A stretch of DNA of 64,000 nt. It comes from Sparassis latifolia. Taxonomy: Eukaryota; Basidiomycota; Agaricomycetes; Polyporales; Sparassidaceae. How positions within the stretch are numbered: the first letter of the stretch is position 1; each line of letters begins with the position of its first letter. The notes beneath the pieces were generated by a model that saw only the letters and a program-made list of their open reading frames with translations, was not told where the DNA came from and made no database searches. Shown piece by piece: positions 1-10,529 of this stretch. The stretch covers positions 496,001 through 560,000 of the forward strand of contig JAENRS010000017.1 in assembly GCA_018466975.1 (NCBI GenBank), given 5' to 3'. The position numbers were made by a program, and so were the translations under genes.

Positions 1-1620
1 TCAAATGTAAAATTTGGAGGAGCAGTCGGTCTGTGTGTACAACGTAGATGTTTTCCTGGAATGGTACTCGTGTCCCTCTTGAGGTGCCCTCCGGTTATGC
101 TAGGGGCAAAAGGCGCCTTACAGGAGGCCGATTGCCCATGCGCGATGGCCATGGGCGGCGCGCTTGAAGTTGGCGGTGTATTGTGCGATGTTGAAGTCGT
201 GGGCGACGACGCCAACTTTCACTGTTGCTGTCGTCGATCCAGGATGATGCTGGACAACTTCGCAGGAAGGCGATGGCACACTGGCGAGGCGAGGGTACCT
301 CGGTCAATCATCACTCACCTTGGTAGTAATGACCATTTGGTCACGATTTCTTCGAGCTCGCTGCTCCATCATGCTATGCACCCGCCGACGAGCCGTCTCC
401 GACGTCTAGCTCTGATTGCTGTTCCCAGTGTCAACGAAGTAAGCGCTACCTCGCAGAGAGTGTCGAGGAGCTTGCTCAAGCGTGGGAGGAGGGACGCACC
501 CCTCGGAGTCCTTCGTTCATGTTGGGCACCAGGTCTACCGCAGTGAGTCGTGGGCACAGTAAATTTCGCCCATCGAGCTCCCGGGCGCGATGTTCATTAG
601 TATTGTTAGCTGCATCGAAGAACGGTGGGTGATTCTGCTGCTCAAGCACTCAAGCATTGAGTCGGATCATATCGCGCATCCAACGTCGACGTCGGTGTGT
701 TGTAGTGTATAGCTGTGCCACCGTTGTTTTATTATGTAGTGCTACCCGTCCGATCAACACACTGTACACTCTGCAACTAGCTGCCGCTACCATATTCGGT
801 ATGTGAGCTGCCTCTTCCAGAATTTCCGACGTCCGAGAACCCCGAGGCTAAATTCCGAGAGGCGCGGGGTGACGTCTACAAGCTGCCATAGACGACAGCT
901 CGGTCGAAGGGACACCCGGCTTTTCCATGTCTGGCGGACGCTGCCATGCATCTTTCCTTCTCGAATGTCGGTGTAGTTGCAATAAAGAGCGGATTCGAAG
1001 GAGTGTTCAGCCAGTGAAGACGGCGATTGCTGGCGAAGGATGGCGCGGTCTCGCAGCGTATATGCATGGAAAGGGGCGGGACGGACGGTAGATTGCGGAG
1101 TCTCTGCCCGCTGTGACGTCGCAGTGGCAGAAGCTGGTGATGATGGGCGGGGGTATACTGAGGAGAGATAGAGGCCATTGTAGATGCGGTGGACTGTACC
1201 CGCAATGGCCGGCATAGGCTGTGCGCGTTGGCAGCTGCGGCGCAATGTGTGGCGTCGATGTGCGGAAGATCGTCAGTCAGTACTCAATCTGGCCCGAGAA
1301 CGCCGGTGCGGCGATCAATCGCCAATGCAATCTGAACGTCGACCAGTGAACGAACTGGTGCCACCACAGCAGGTGCCTTCACAAGTCGCGCATGGCACGG
1401 AAAGTCGCTCTGGTGAACCCTCCTGCGCTGCACCAGAGACCGTATACAGGAGCACGTTGCATGACGCCACGCGATGTGAGAGATTGGCATGGGCGGAGGC
1501 AGAGTCTGGCAGACTGACGCGGGTCGAGTGTGGGCGACAGGGTGCGCGATGTGCGCGGACGGCGGGGCTTTGCAGGGATGCAGCCGTCGATGACTGCCAC
1601 TGTGACGCGGTGGAGCGTCC
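1..1620. other. No supported gene
   Basis: I see no credible gene here. Open frames on both strands are short, overlap each other in several frames and show no recognisable domain or consistent intron pattern. The stretch is GC-rich and precedes the ferritin-like gene at 1734, so part of it is probably upstream regulatory DNA. Confidence 0.5.
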
Positions 1621-1624
1621 TTCA

Positions 1625-1733
1625 TCCTGCTCCTTATAATCCGCACCCGCTCCTTATAACCCACATCCCTCTCTCTCTCTCTCTCTCCGCCCACTCGTTT
1701 TCTTCCACAGCCATCAACCCTCCCTGTCCACCC
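1625..1733 (+). promoter_or_regulatory. Core promoter with doubled TATA-like box and CT tract
   Basis: Just upstream of the ferritin-like start codon the sequence GCTCCTTATAA occurs twice about 20 bp apart (near 1629 and 1649). A long CT dinucleotide run follows (1669-1687), then a pyrimidine-rich leader up to the ATG at 1734. TATA-like box plus CT tract is a common layout for strongly expressed fungal genes. The role is inferred from position and composition. Confidence 0.6.
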
Positions 1734-2852
1734 ATGTTCGCTCGATCCGCCCTCCTCGCCGTGCTCTCCTCTGCTGCCCTCGTCGCAGCAGCCCCCGCTG
1801 CCGCCATCACCGGTGCCCACCGCTCTCTCCTCTCCAGTACCTACCACGCCTGACCTTCTCCCGTAGACACCAGCATCCTCAACTACGCCCTCACTCTCGA
1901 ATTCATCGAGTCTGCCTTCTACCAACAGGGGCTCGACCAGTTCAGCGACATCGACTTCGTCCTCGCCGGCTTCGCCCCCTGGGTCCGCGGTCGCTTCACC
2001 CAGATCCACGCCCACGAGCTCAGCCACGCAGAGTTCCTCACCTCCCAGCTTCAGGCCCTCGGTGTCACCCCCGTCCAGGCGTGCACCTACTCCTTGTGCG
2101 TGCCGCCCCTTCTCGAGCTCAACTTGGCCGCTGCTGACCTGCCCTGCACAGCCCGTACACGGACGTGCAGTCCTGGGTCACCCTCTCAATGACCCTCGAG
2201 GGCGTCGGCTCCGCAGCGTACATGGGCGCCGCCAATTTCATCTCCGACAAGAACGTCCTCATCGCCTCGCAGGTTCGTCCCATCCATCGCGCTCGGGGCG
2301 TCCCCAACTAACCTCCTGCAGTCGATCGCCCAGGTCGAGGCGCGCCACAACGGTTGGGTCTCGTCTGCGGTCAATCAACTCCAGCCGTGGGACGGCCCTT
2401 ATGAGACCCCGCTCTACTTCAGCCAGGTTTTCTCCCTCGCCAGTGAGCACCCGTATTTTTTTGGGTCCCGCGCGCCTCCGGTGCTGACCCGTGCACCCCC
2501 AGTGGGCTTCGTCGTCGAGTGCCCAGCGATGAACCCCGCACTGCCCGTGACAGTCTTCCCCGCGCTGTCCGTCTCGAACGCCGCGCCCGCGTCCGGCGAC
2601 ACCATCACCCTCACCTACACCAGCAACGCCCCCAACAACGCGGGCCAGACGTACCTCGCCTAGTACTCGGGCCTGACCACGATCTTCACGCCGATCGAGA
2701 ACGGGAGCACGACGGTGCCAGACGGCCTCCTCGGCACGGTCTATGCGGGCGTCGTCGCCAACCAGAGCGCGCAGACGGGCGACGCGACGATCATCACCGG
2801 CTTGGCCGTGTTCAGTTTCCCGTTCGGCGCGTTTGCTGCGGGGAACGCGTAG
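1734..2852 (+). CDS. Secreted ferritin-like domain protein with in-frame TAG
   Basis: Five exons: 1734-1812, 1867-2095, 2152-2272, 2322-2442 and 2503-2852 (900 nt, 300 codons). The product starts with a hydrophobic signal peptide (MFARSALLAVLSSAALVAAA). A ferritin-like four-helix domain follows, with likely metal ligands in LEFIESAFY, HAHELSHAEF and VEARH, then a beta-rich C-terminal part. It resembles the Rds1/desiccation-related ferritin-like proteins that fungi secrete. The start was chosen because the signal peptide and the CT-rich promoter sit immediately there. Codon 237 (2661-2663) is TAG, yet the same frame stays open and protein-like to the normal stop at 2850-2852. The stop could be a real nonsense mutation, a base error or strain polymorphism. 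A truncated 236-residue product would keep the ferritin fold. Metal binding or a stress role is family inference. Confidence 0.85.
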
Positions 2853-4943
2853 CCGTGTTTGCCGTGTTTGATGTCCCGAGGTGGAGGCGGACAAGGAATG
2901 CGAAGAAATGGACTTGAGTGTATGTTATATTGACGTTTCCGTAGTTGTTACCTCTTTCCTCCATGTTGTTACGCGCTGTGCGTCGGGTGCGCGCATGCAC
3001 GCGATATGTACACGATAATGGCGCAATGCATTCCGCATCTGCGCGCGAATTGAACTCGGGGCACGTAAGGGTGTTAAGTGGAGACGTTCATGCACGCGCT
3101 CTGCACTGCACGCGTGTCGACCGACCAAGCGCGACGCGAGCGCACATCCACGGAAGGAGGGGCGCTATCTGGGCGCACTGGTGCGCCGCGTCCCATCCGT
3201 GATCAGGAGCAGGGCCGGGTGTCGTGTGGACTGGGGCGAGAGGGTATACCGACAGAGCGCGGGCGAGGGAGAAGGGCGGACTCGGCCGGTACAGGTGCGG
3301 AGAGCAGTGGCGGTGCGGACGGGGGAGAACGTGGCGCCAGGGGCCGCCCCGTACCCTCTTTCCGGCCGGGCTGCGTGCTCATCTTGCCAATAGCCAGGAC
3401 ACGCTGGGTCTCCAGTCTGGCGACTTGGATGGATGTGGGGACCAAAACGAGGCGAGGTGGCCACTCCGCGGTACAGTACGGCGCCCTGCGGAGTGGAGAG
3501 GCGAGAGACACGGGAGCGAGCTCGTTATTAAGGCGCGTATGAGAGAGATAGGATACCGGGAGATGTGGGACGCGCGCCCGCTGCGACGTTGACGAGAGAG
3601 GTGAAGAAAATGCGTACTCGTTACGCCGTGGCTAGGTGCGGCAAAAGCGAATCGGATTGGGCTTTGGTAGGCCACTATTGACTCTCTCCGCAGGTCCGGA
3701 TACGGCGACGGTGGGGAATGATCGCAAGTGCTATATGTATTCTCCGGTCTGTCTTGCGTGCGTGCGCGGTTCGAGCGCAATCTTGTGCGCACTTCGCTCT
3801 CCCGAACGGCCCTTCTAAGATGGAGCAAGTGTCGATATGGGACGACAGAGCGTACCGATGCTGTCTATGGCGCGAAAGAGGACGACGGCCTCGCCATCCA
3901 CGATCGCAGCGACGTCGATCGAGCTTGACTTGTGGAGTTGAGCCGGCGAGCGTCGAGACTGGATATGCGCGAGCCGTTGACGGGGTACACGTTGGGATCG
4001 CAGAAAGAATATCACTCCTGTTCCGACTCCGCACACACGGCCGGGAGTACCGGTTCGAGTGGGTGGACGTAATACAGGTGCACGCCTTGCCTGAGAAGGA
4101 ATACATCAGTGTCGCGAGGCTTGGCACCGTTCCCTATACCGATTCCACAAGGAGGACATTCTTCTGCGTCTGTTCCACGAAGTCGAATAACTGCGCGGCT
4201 CACCAAGGGCTTTCCAAGGTCGAGAAGTGTCCGATTGAGTATTTTGCGGGAAAAAGTTGTGGTCTTCGATATACCTTCGTGCTGGTGGACGTCCTGATCG
4301 CTCGCCATCTTTGCTCAAGCACACAAGTGCTCTCACATCCGCCCCGATCTTCGTGACGGTGCGAATACTTACATGCATTGTTGGGAACTGGGATTGATAA
4401 GTTTTCTCGCAGACCAGAATCTGTCCTCGAATCCCATCTGACGAACGCCTTGCGGTATGGTACAGAAACTGGTGGAAGCGAGCTGTCGCAGTCCACCGCC
4501 CCACGCTCTTACGACGAGGAGATTGGCCATGGCATCGACCGTAGCAATTCTAGTCAAGTTATACTTCCGCAGATCAGCGGCTTCGGCGCTCACCTTAGGA
4601 CAGAGGTTTTGCGATGCATCTGCAGGGTTAGAAACGAGCTTTACAACATTGACCGTACGAAGTTCGAGCGCGGCGGCCGAGGTCAATACAGTTTGCGCGG
4701 TGCAACACCAACGGAATATACAACGAGGCAGAAAGATGCTACAATTCCGTCTATCGTGCGGATGAGTGACGCCGAGCTGAGAGGAGGATATATGTACAGG
4801 ATTAACTTACGAGATGCGCAGAGACGGTAAAGTCCCAGTTCGATATATACAGCAGTGCGGTCTGTCCCGGAGTAACATCTTCACTCACCCTCATAACATC
4901 TTCAGCTGAGCACAACCACACGACCCAACTTTTCCAAAAGTTG
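2853..4943. other. Intergenic, nothing recognised
   Basis: A two-kilobase gap between the convergent ferritin-like and REEP genes. Many overlapping short frames exist, several in GC-rich 3.1-3.6 kb DNA, but none has a domain, signal peptide or believable splice structure. I see no repeat long enough to call. Confidence 0.45.
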
Positions 4944-6031
4944 TTAATCACTCTTGACCCGCTCGTCGCCCTTACCAGACGTGACAGAAGTGCCCCAGGC
5001 GAACCAACTCGTGCGGCGGACCTGACTAGGCTTTTCCACGCCATGTCCTCCACCCTCATCCCCCTCCACATCGCTCGGAACTTCCACTTCTTCAAAAGTC
5101 GATTTGTTGTTCCCGCCCGCACGCTCTCGTAACGATGAGTCGGACGATTGTCGCAAGTCGTTGTTCGCCGGAGGTATCAACTCTCCGGGACCGGACTCGG
5201 GGCTTGAGATCGGCTCGACGTCGTATCCGCTCACGCCTGGGGTGTGTTCAGTGGCCAGCTCGTCACGCACGTGTCTCCGACGATCTTCGACACCTTGTGC
5301 ATGCGCAGATGAAGTCGCAGCCTGCGCGACGGAATTCTGGGCCTGGCGCAGGAACACCGCACCTGAAGCAAGGATACCAGGCCCATAGCTTCGCCACAGG
5401 CCCTGTGCGAGCTGCATCGGGCCTGAACTCGGATCACCAAGACTGGGGGTTGCACCTGTCTGCGCCGCAGCAGCTTCCGCTAGGGGTGCTTCGTTGCCTG
5501 GGGTTGGCATTTGACGGAGGGTCGTGGAGACATGCTCCCATGCTCTGCGAAGGAGGTTTTGGAGGGTCTGGTACACGTATGCTTTGAGCTGCGCGAGCGC
5601 GTTGTCGATTCCGTCCTCGTGTGATGCAAAGAATGGGCGCAGATACACACGATACAGGTATGCTGAGCCGGCTGTCTGTGGGAGTGCCAGATAGAGAAGG
5701 AATGCGGTTTTCATGGTGTAGTATAAAGGTAACCTGTATGCCATTCAAGCAAGGCTGCACATCATAGCAGGAGAGGTCGTGCATACCATGAGACGAGCCA
5801 TTCGGCGACGTATTCCACGGCAACTATGCAGCCAAGGACACTCCAGTACATCAGCCAGCGCTCGAGGTCGGCTTCAGAGGCAGGCCGTTGCGACAATGTC
5901 TTGTACGATGCATAACCTGGATACAAAAATGCGGCGGACGCGCTGAGGCGCACGGCCATGGGTCAGTGCGTATATCAACGTCGCCAGACAGATTCATACC
6001 TAACAACACGCAAGGCAAAATTCAACAACAT
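4944..6031 (-). CDS. REEP/TB2-DP1-HVA22 family ER-shaping protein
   Basis: Three exons on the minus strand: 6031-6000, 5942-5787 and 5733-4944 (978 nt, 325 aa, closed frame, TAA stop). The 32-nt first exon was recovered because splicing it on gives the family's typical N-terminus, MLLNFALRVV leading into SASAAFLYPGYASYKTL. Hydrophobic hairpins follow (about residues 10-60 and 63-90, with WSVLGCIVAVEYVAEW and LPLYYTMKTAFLLYLALP) and then YLYRVYLRPFF, the conserved end of the TB2/DP1/HVA22 domain. The short N-terminus fits the REEP1-4 type better than the Yop1/REEP5 type. Such proteins curve and tubulate ER membranes. The C-terminal 200 residues are polar, low-complexity and acidic (GDEGGGHG), and probably cytosolic and disordered. 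Confidence 0.9.
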
Positions 6032-7554
6032 GTTTACCGTACGATGGAGGCGGGCAGATGGGAGTGTGTAAGGAGACGAACGAAACCAACTCGATTAAGC
6101 CCTTGCCACACGCTGCCGCGTGCTACTACAATCGCTTACTACAATCGATGTAGATAAGAAATCTTGATATACTGCATATTACCGCTGTTACATTGGCATG
6201 TGGCTGGACTTCAAAGTAAGAACAGAGACTCAGAGATTATATTCGGAGCCAACGCGGCTTTACACAGTTGGGATATGGTACGGTAAGTAAATTAAGATAG
6301 CAACGAAAGCACACCTAAGGAGATTAGAGCTCCGGGAATAACGGGGCTGGTGCGCAGCCGAAATTGGTACTGTAATCAATGCCTCCAGACAGGTCCCTAA
6401 AACAACTTTTCTGTGGTCGGAAAAATAAGATGTGCTGAATGGGATGCTGAGAGGGGACCACAACCATTCGGAGAGCTTACGGAGGTTAGATCCCCATATT
6501 TCAGGACTTTGCCCTAGCGGGCACCGGCCGCCCTGTTAATTACTGTTAAAAACAAGGTTAATAGCTACCTCGTCGGGCAAGCCCTGGGCTATTACCGTGT
6601 GAAGAACTCAGCAGGAGTTGTTATAACCCGGAGCTCTAAAGGGGATCGTAGTCGTACAAAGCAGCAAATTCAGCAAAGCATGACAAAAACACAGTAAAGT
6701 GAGAACCGTAGAACCTTGAGATCAATTCTTAGAGTCAGCATGTTCAGTTTGATTGACCATGAAAACCATACCTAAATAACTCTACCGCATTTCGGACAAT
6801 TCAAGGGGGAACTGTTCATCCAGGTTTCTGTCACCAGTTCTTGTTGTCGTCGCTCCCTAGATGCATGTAGGGTGATGCAAACAATGAAATCTTTGTGAGT
6901 TCATAGCAGACCTTTTCCAAAGCCTTGATGTGACTGTCTTCATCAGCACTTTCGATAACCATCTCCCCTACTGTGTCATATGGGGCATCAATCCACACCA
7001 AGTTGGTCCCCATGCTCCATTGCTTCCACATGCAAGATGTGCACAAGCAGGTTAAGGACAAAGGTGCGTAACATCTCTAATTGGTCCACTGATCACGAGA
7101 AATCGAAGTACAAGACATACTTTCACGCCGTTTCAACAGCCTGAGAGATCGGCTGGACCTGGTATTGAAAATAGTATATTCAAATCGATATCAAGACCAG
7201 CTACAGAGATAGAGTATGAAGGATTCTCTGGATCGTTTAGATTCAAGTGTGCGCCACACTTCAGTGATCTAGAGAGATCAGCGTTCTGAGTGACATAAAT
7301 TGTCAAAGACATGCTCATCTTGCCTCCAGAGACACGGTCACCTGACAAGTTACCATCGTTGGTTGGCGCATACTCAGTACTTATCGCCCTTCCAAGAGGT
7401 GTGTTACTATCTCTGTTTCTCCCCCTGTACTAACGAGCGGTATGGGTTCAACAGTGTCACGAAAAGAAATCTCGTCCGGCTCGATTATACATATGACTAC
7501 GAGTCCAAGAGTCCAGTCCTCTCTACCTCAATACTGTCCGAGTCTGATACCTGT
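6032..7554. other. AT-rich spacer with decayed coding-like pieces
   Basis: No complete gene. Two minus-strand open pieces (7348-7133 and 7061-6831) have protein-like composition, for instance SVAGLDIDLN and EKVCYELTKISLF, but no domain I recognise and no reliable splice link. They sit 3' of the catalase stop and do not match the C-terminal domain of large catalases. They may be remains of an old gene or transposon. Confidence 0.4.
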
Positions 7555-10529
7555 CTAGTAGAACAGTGTGCTCGACTTGCTGTAGATAGTCTCGTTGTAC
7601 CAAGTTGGACCATACGGGAAGGACAGGTTCTGCCATGAGCTGACATTAACGCCTGCAGCGATCGCCGCACCAAGCGTGTAATCGACATGGGCGAACAACG
7701 CGACCTGGCGCTCGCGAACGCTCAAGGTCGGAGCAAGACCAAGATGACCGATGACGTTGCTGCAGTGAAAGATATTCACACAAGAAACACGTTGAAAGTC
7801 AACATGAACAATATGCACCTGATGAAGTTCTGCTGGTCTTGATCCGAAAGCGAAGCCCAGAATTTGCGCGGCCAACTAAAGTCGATCTCAGTCATAGCCG
7901 ACAGGGACTGGACAGCTCCGCCCTGAAGAAGATAAGTCTGTGTTGACGGAGCAGCGAAGAAAGGCACCTACAATCCACTGCTCGTGGGAGTCCAAGGTCC
8001 ATGTCCGGTTGTACAGCATGATCGGACTGAGCGTAGACATGTAGTTTGGTCTCGAGCCTTGGTTGCCGTTAACGATCATAGCACCATCACGCTCGAAGTT
8101 GGCTGAGCCAAACATATCAGCCGGAACGAGACCATTGTGGCCTAGTGGATACTTACCGACGGGAGTAATAGGTGCATTGACCTAAAAAGCATTGTGAGGA
8201 TCACTTCAGTGTGTAGACCACGCGGCGTCACTTACCGGTATTTGCTAAAACATTATTCCACAACGAGTTAACGAGTATATCAAAGTGGTAGTAAGACGTG
8301 TACACACCATATGGTTCACACCCAGACGATAGCGGTGAGTATCTGAAAACTTCGTGAAAAACAGATATCATGTACGTGATTTGAAACAAAATATTACCGG
8401 AGTATGCAAACATCCTGGCCTGGAGTACAGGATCTGCTGAAGGAGACCAACCATCAACGAGATGCGAAGGGGAGAAAGCAATCTGTTCAATTTCTGCGTG
8501 GTAGCTGTTGGATAGAGTGAGTATCAGTACCCAGTGCTGTCAGGAGTTACACACTTTGTCGGGTTTTGCGTCAAATAGAAGCGGCCGATCTCCACCATGG
8601 GTACGTCAGTATCCCAATCTCTATGCAAATAACGTAGATGTAAGCACATAAGCTAGGGCACGAGTGCCAACACATACTTGGTCAGATCAAGGACGTTGTA
8701 CCTAGATACCGAGCAACACATCAGCTCTATCCGCTAGATGAACAAGCAACGCCTACGTGTAGTTCTCAGCCTGCTCTGGTGTCATCACTTGAGCATACAC
8801 AGTCCAGCCGGGGTAATTTCCAGCCTCGATCGCATCGAAGAGGTCCTGGGTTGCAAAATCGGGATTTTCGGCTATCGGATACAAATAAAGTACTGGATCT
8901 CGATTGATGACTTGTGATACTTACCCTGCATTGTGGTTGCCTCTGCATTAGTGAAGTTCTTGATCTAATGACGAGCATGGCTGTCAGAAACACTTTGGAG
9001 AACAGTAAATTGACCTACACCTTGGTTAGTTTCACAGATAATCTTCGCATAGACCCAACTGCCGTCTGCTTTCATGAACCTCAGAGACGTGACAGAGTCA
9101 GAATACTCTGCAATACGGGATCGATCAACCAACTGTACCTATAAGTGTGGCCGCTCCAGCCGTTCATATGCCTGAAGCCGTATGGAGTTCCCAAGTCAGA
9201 GAATAAACGCATCACTTGGTAGAGTGATTCGGGATTAGAACTGAGATAATCCCAAAACAAGCTGTTCAGGCACAGTTAATTCAGAACGATCTATCAGGCC
9301 GTCAAATGTACGGCACGTGTCAGCTTACTCCTTGTCCTTCAAGTTGGTCTGAGGATTTCGCTTCTGGGTCTGCAATAACGCCTTAAACCATTTAGTACAG
9401 AACCAATAGGTCTGAGTACTTACATGGATGAAATGAGGGAACTTGACTGGATCGCGGATGAAAAACACCGGTGTGTCTGGACGAACGAGTCAACATCCAA
9501 CATGAACAAAGAATCTGATAGCCCTCACTGTTGAAAACCCAGTCCAAGATACCCTTCCGTGTTCTCAATCTAAAATATCGATAGATAAACACGCTACAAG
9601 GCACACTTAGCTGGTGAATAAACATACGCACTTGATAGAAAATCCGCGAGGGTCACGAAGCTCATCGGATGAGCCAGTCTCCCCGCTAACAGTGCTTAGA
9701 CGCACTGAAATGACCGCGGTCAAACTTCTGTGTGGTCAACTAAGATGCTCTACTCACTTGTGATTGGAGTACGGAGGCCATTCTGAATGTCAGTTAGCTA
9801 ATTCGCTGAAGAGACTTACCGTGCATTACTTACCTCGCTGAGCATGTCCCTAACATACATATGGAGAATTTAGCTCTTATTAAATGAATCGATTGCGACA
9901 ATGCATACAGCATAGTATATTGCGTGGCCCATTCAGCGTTGGTAGCTTCAAAGTAACCGTGCGCGCCCGCTATCGAATGAATAAGTAGATGAACAAAGAA
10001 TCTGTACAGTGCCATTTCTGTGACTTACCGCCCTTAGCATGAACGACGCGCTCAGGGATACGCTCGCGGTCAAAAGAACCAAAGATCTCAGTCAAATGGA
10101 AATCCTGCAAGAGAAGCGGGCCTGCAAGGTGCAAAAATTCCTTTCAGTAGGAGAAACCAGACATGTCGACGATATCAACTGACCGTTGGATCCAATGCGT
10201 TGGGCGTCATAAGGGTTCGTATAGGGCGCTCCGTTATCGGTCGTATATACCACATCGGGAGCAGACTCCTCCGAAGTGGCGAGCTGCACGTCGAGACCAG
10301 TGTTTATCGCATACTGACTGGCGCCAGAGCCATCAGAAGAAGAACTGTCCTGCCTAGGAAGCCCAGGGGCGTTCGCTCCAGGAAAGCTTCTAGCATCTGA
10401 GGCAGGCTTAGCGAACGCTATGTCCTGCGGCCGAATTCCAGGTGCGTCCGCGCCAGGGAAAGGTTTTGCAGCATGAGCAGTAGCGATGCTAACAGCCACA
10501 AGCAGCGCGCAAGCCTTCATATGCAGCAT
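7555..10529 (-). CDS. Secreted haem catalase, 21 exons
   Basis: Exons on the minus strand: 10529-10184, 10121-10029, 9969-9909, 9849-9834, 9782-9758, 9704-9632, 9569-9529, 9476-9424, 9369-9329, 9261-9139, 9079-9019, 8964-8925, 8871-8757, 8701-8678, 8620-8555, 8504-8398, 8342-8308, 8244-8236, 8181-7972, 7922-7819, 7759-7555. They sum to 1848 nt (615 aa), with no internal stop. A signal peptide ([17 protein letters not shown]) is followed by a spacer with two FPGA-APG copies. The catalase core holds the distal His in GAGAHGYF (about residue 150), the distal Asn in [10 protein letters not shown] (about 219) and the haem-ligand Tyr in [14 protein letters not shown] (about 427), all intact. It should disproportionate hydrogen peroxide outside the plasma membrane. 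It ends about 100 residues shorter than large-subunit fungal catalases and shows no C-terminal flavodoxin-like domain. Two exons are only 16 nt (9849-9834) and 9 nt (8244-8236). Confidence 0.95.

Noticed and set aside
6831..7348. Possible C-terminal domain of a large-subunit catalase downstream of the catalase stop
   Set aside because: The pieces do not read like the flavodoxin/GATase-like domain, and the catalase frame ends properly at 7555.
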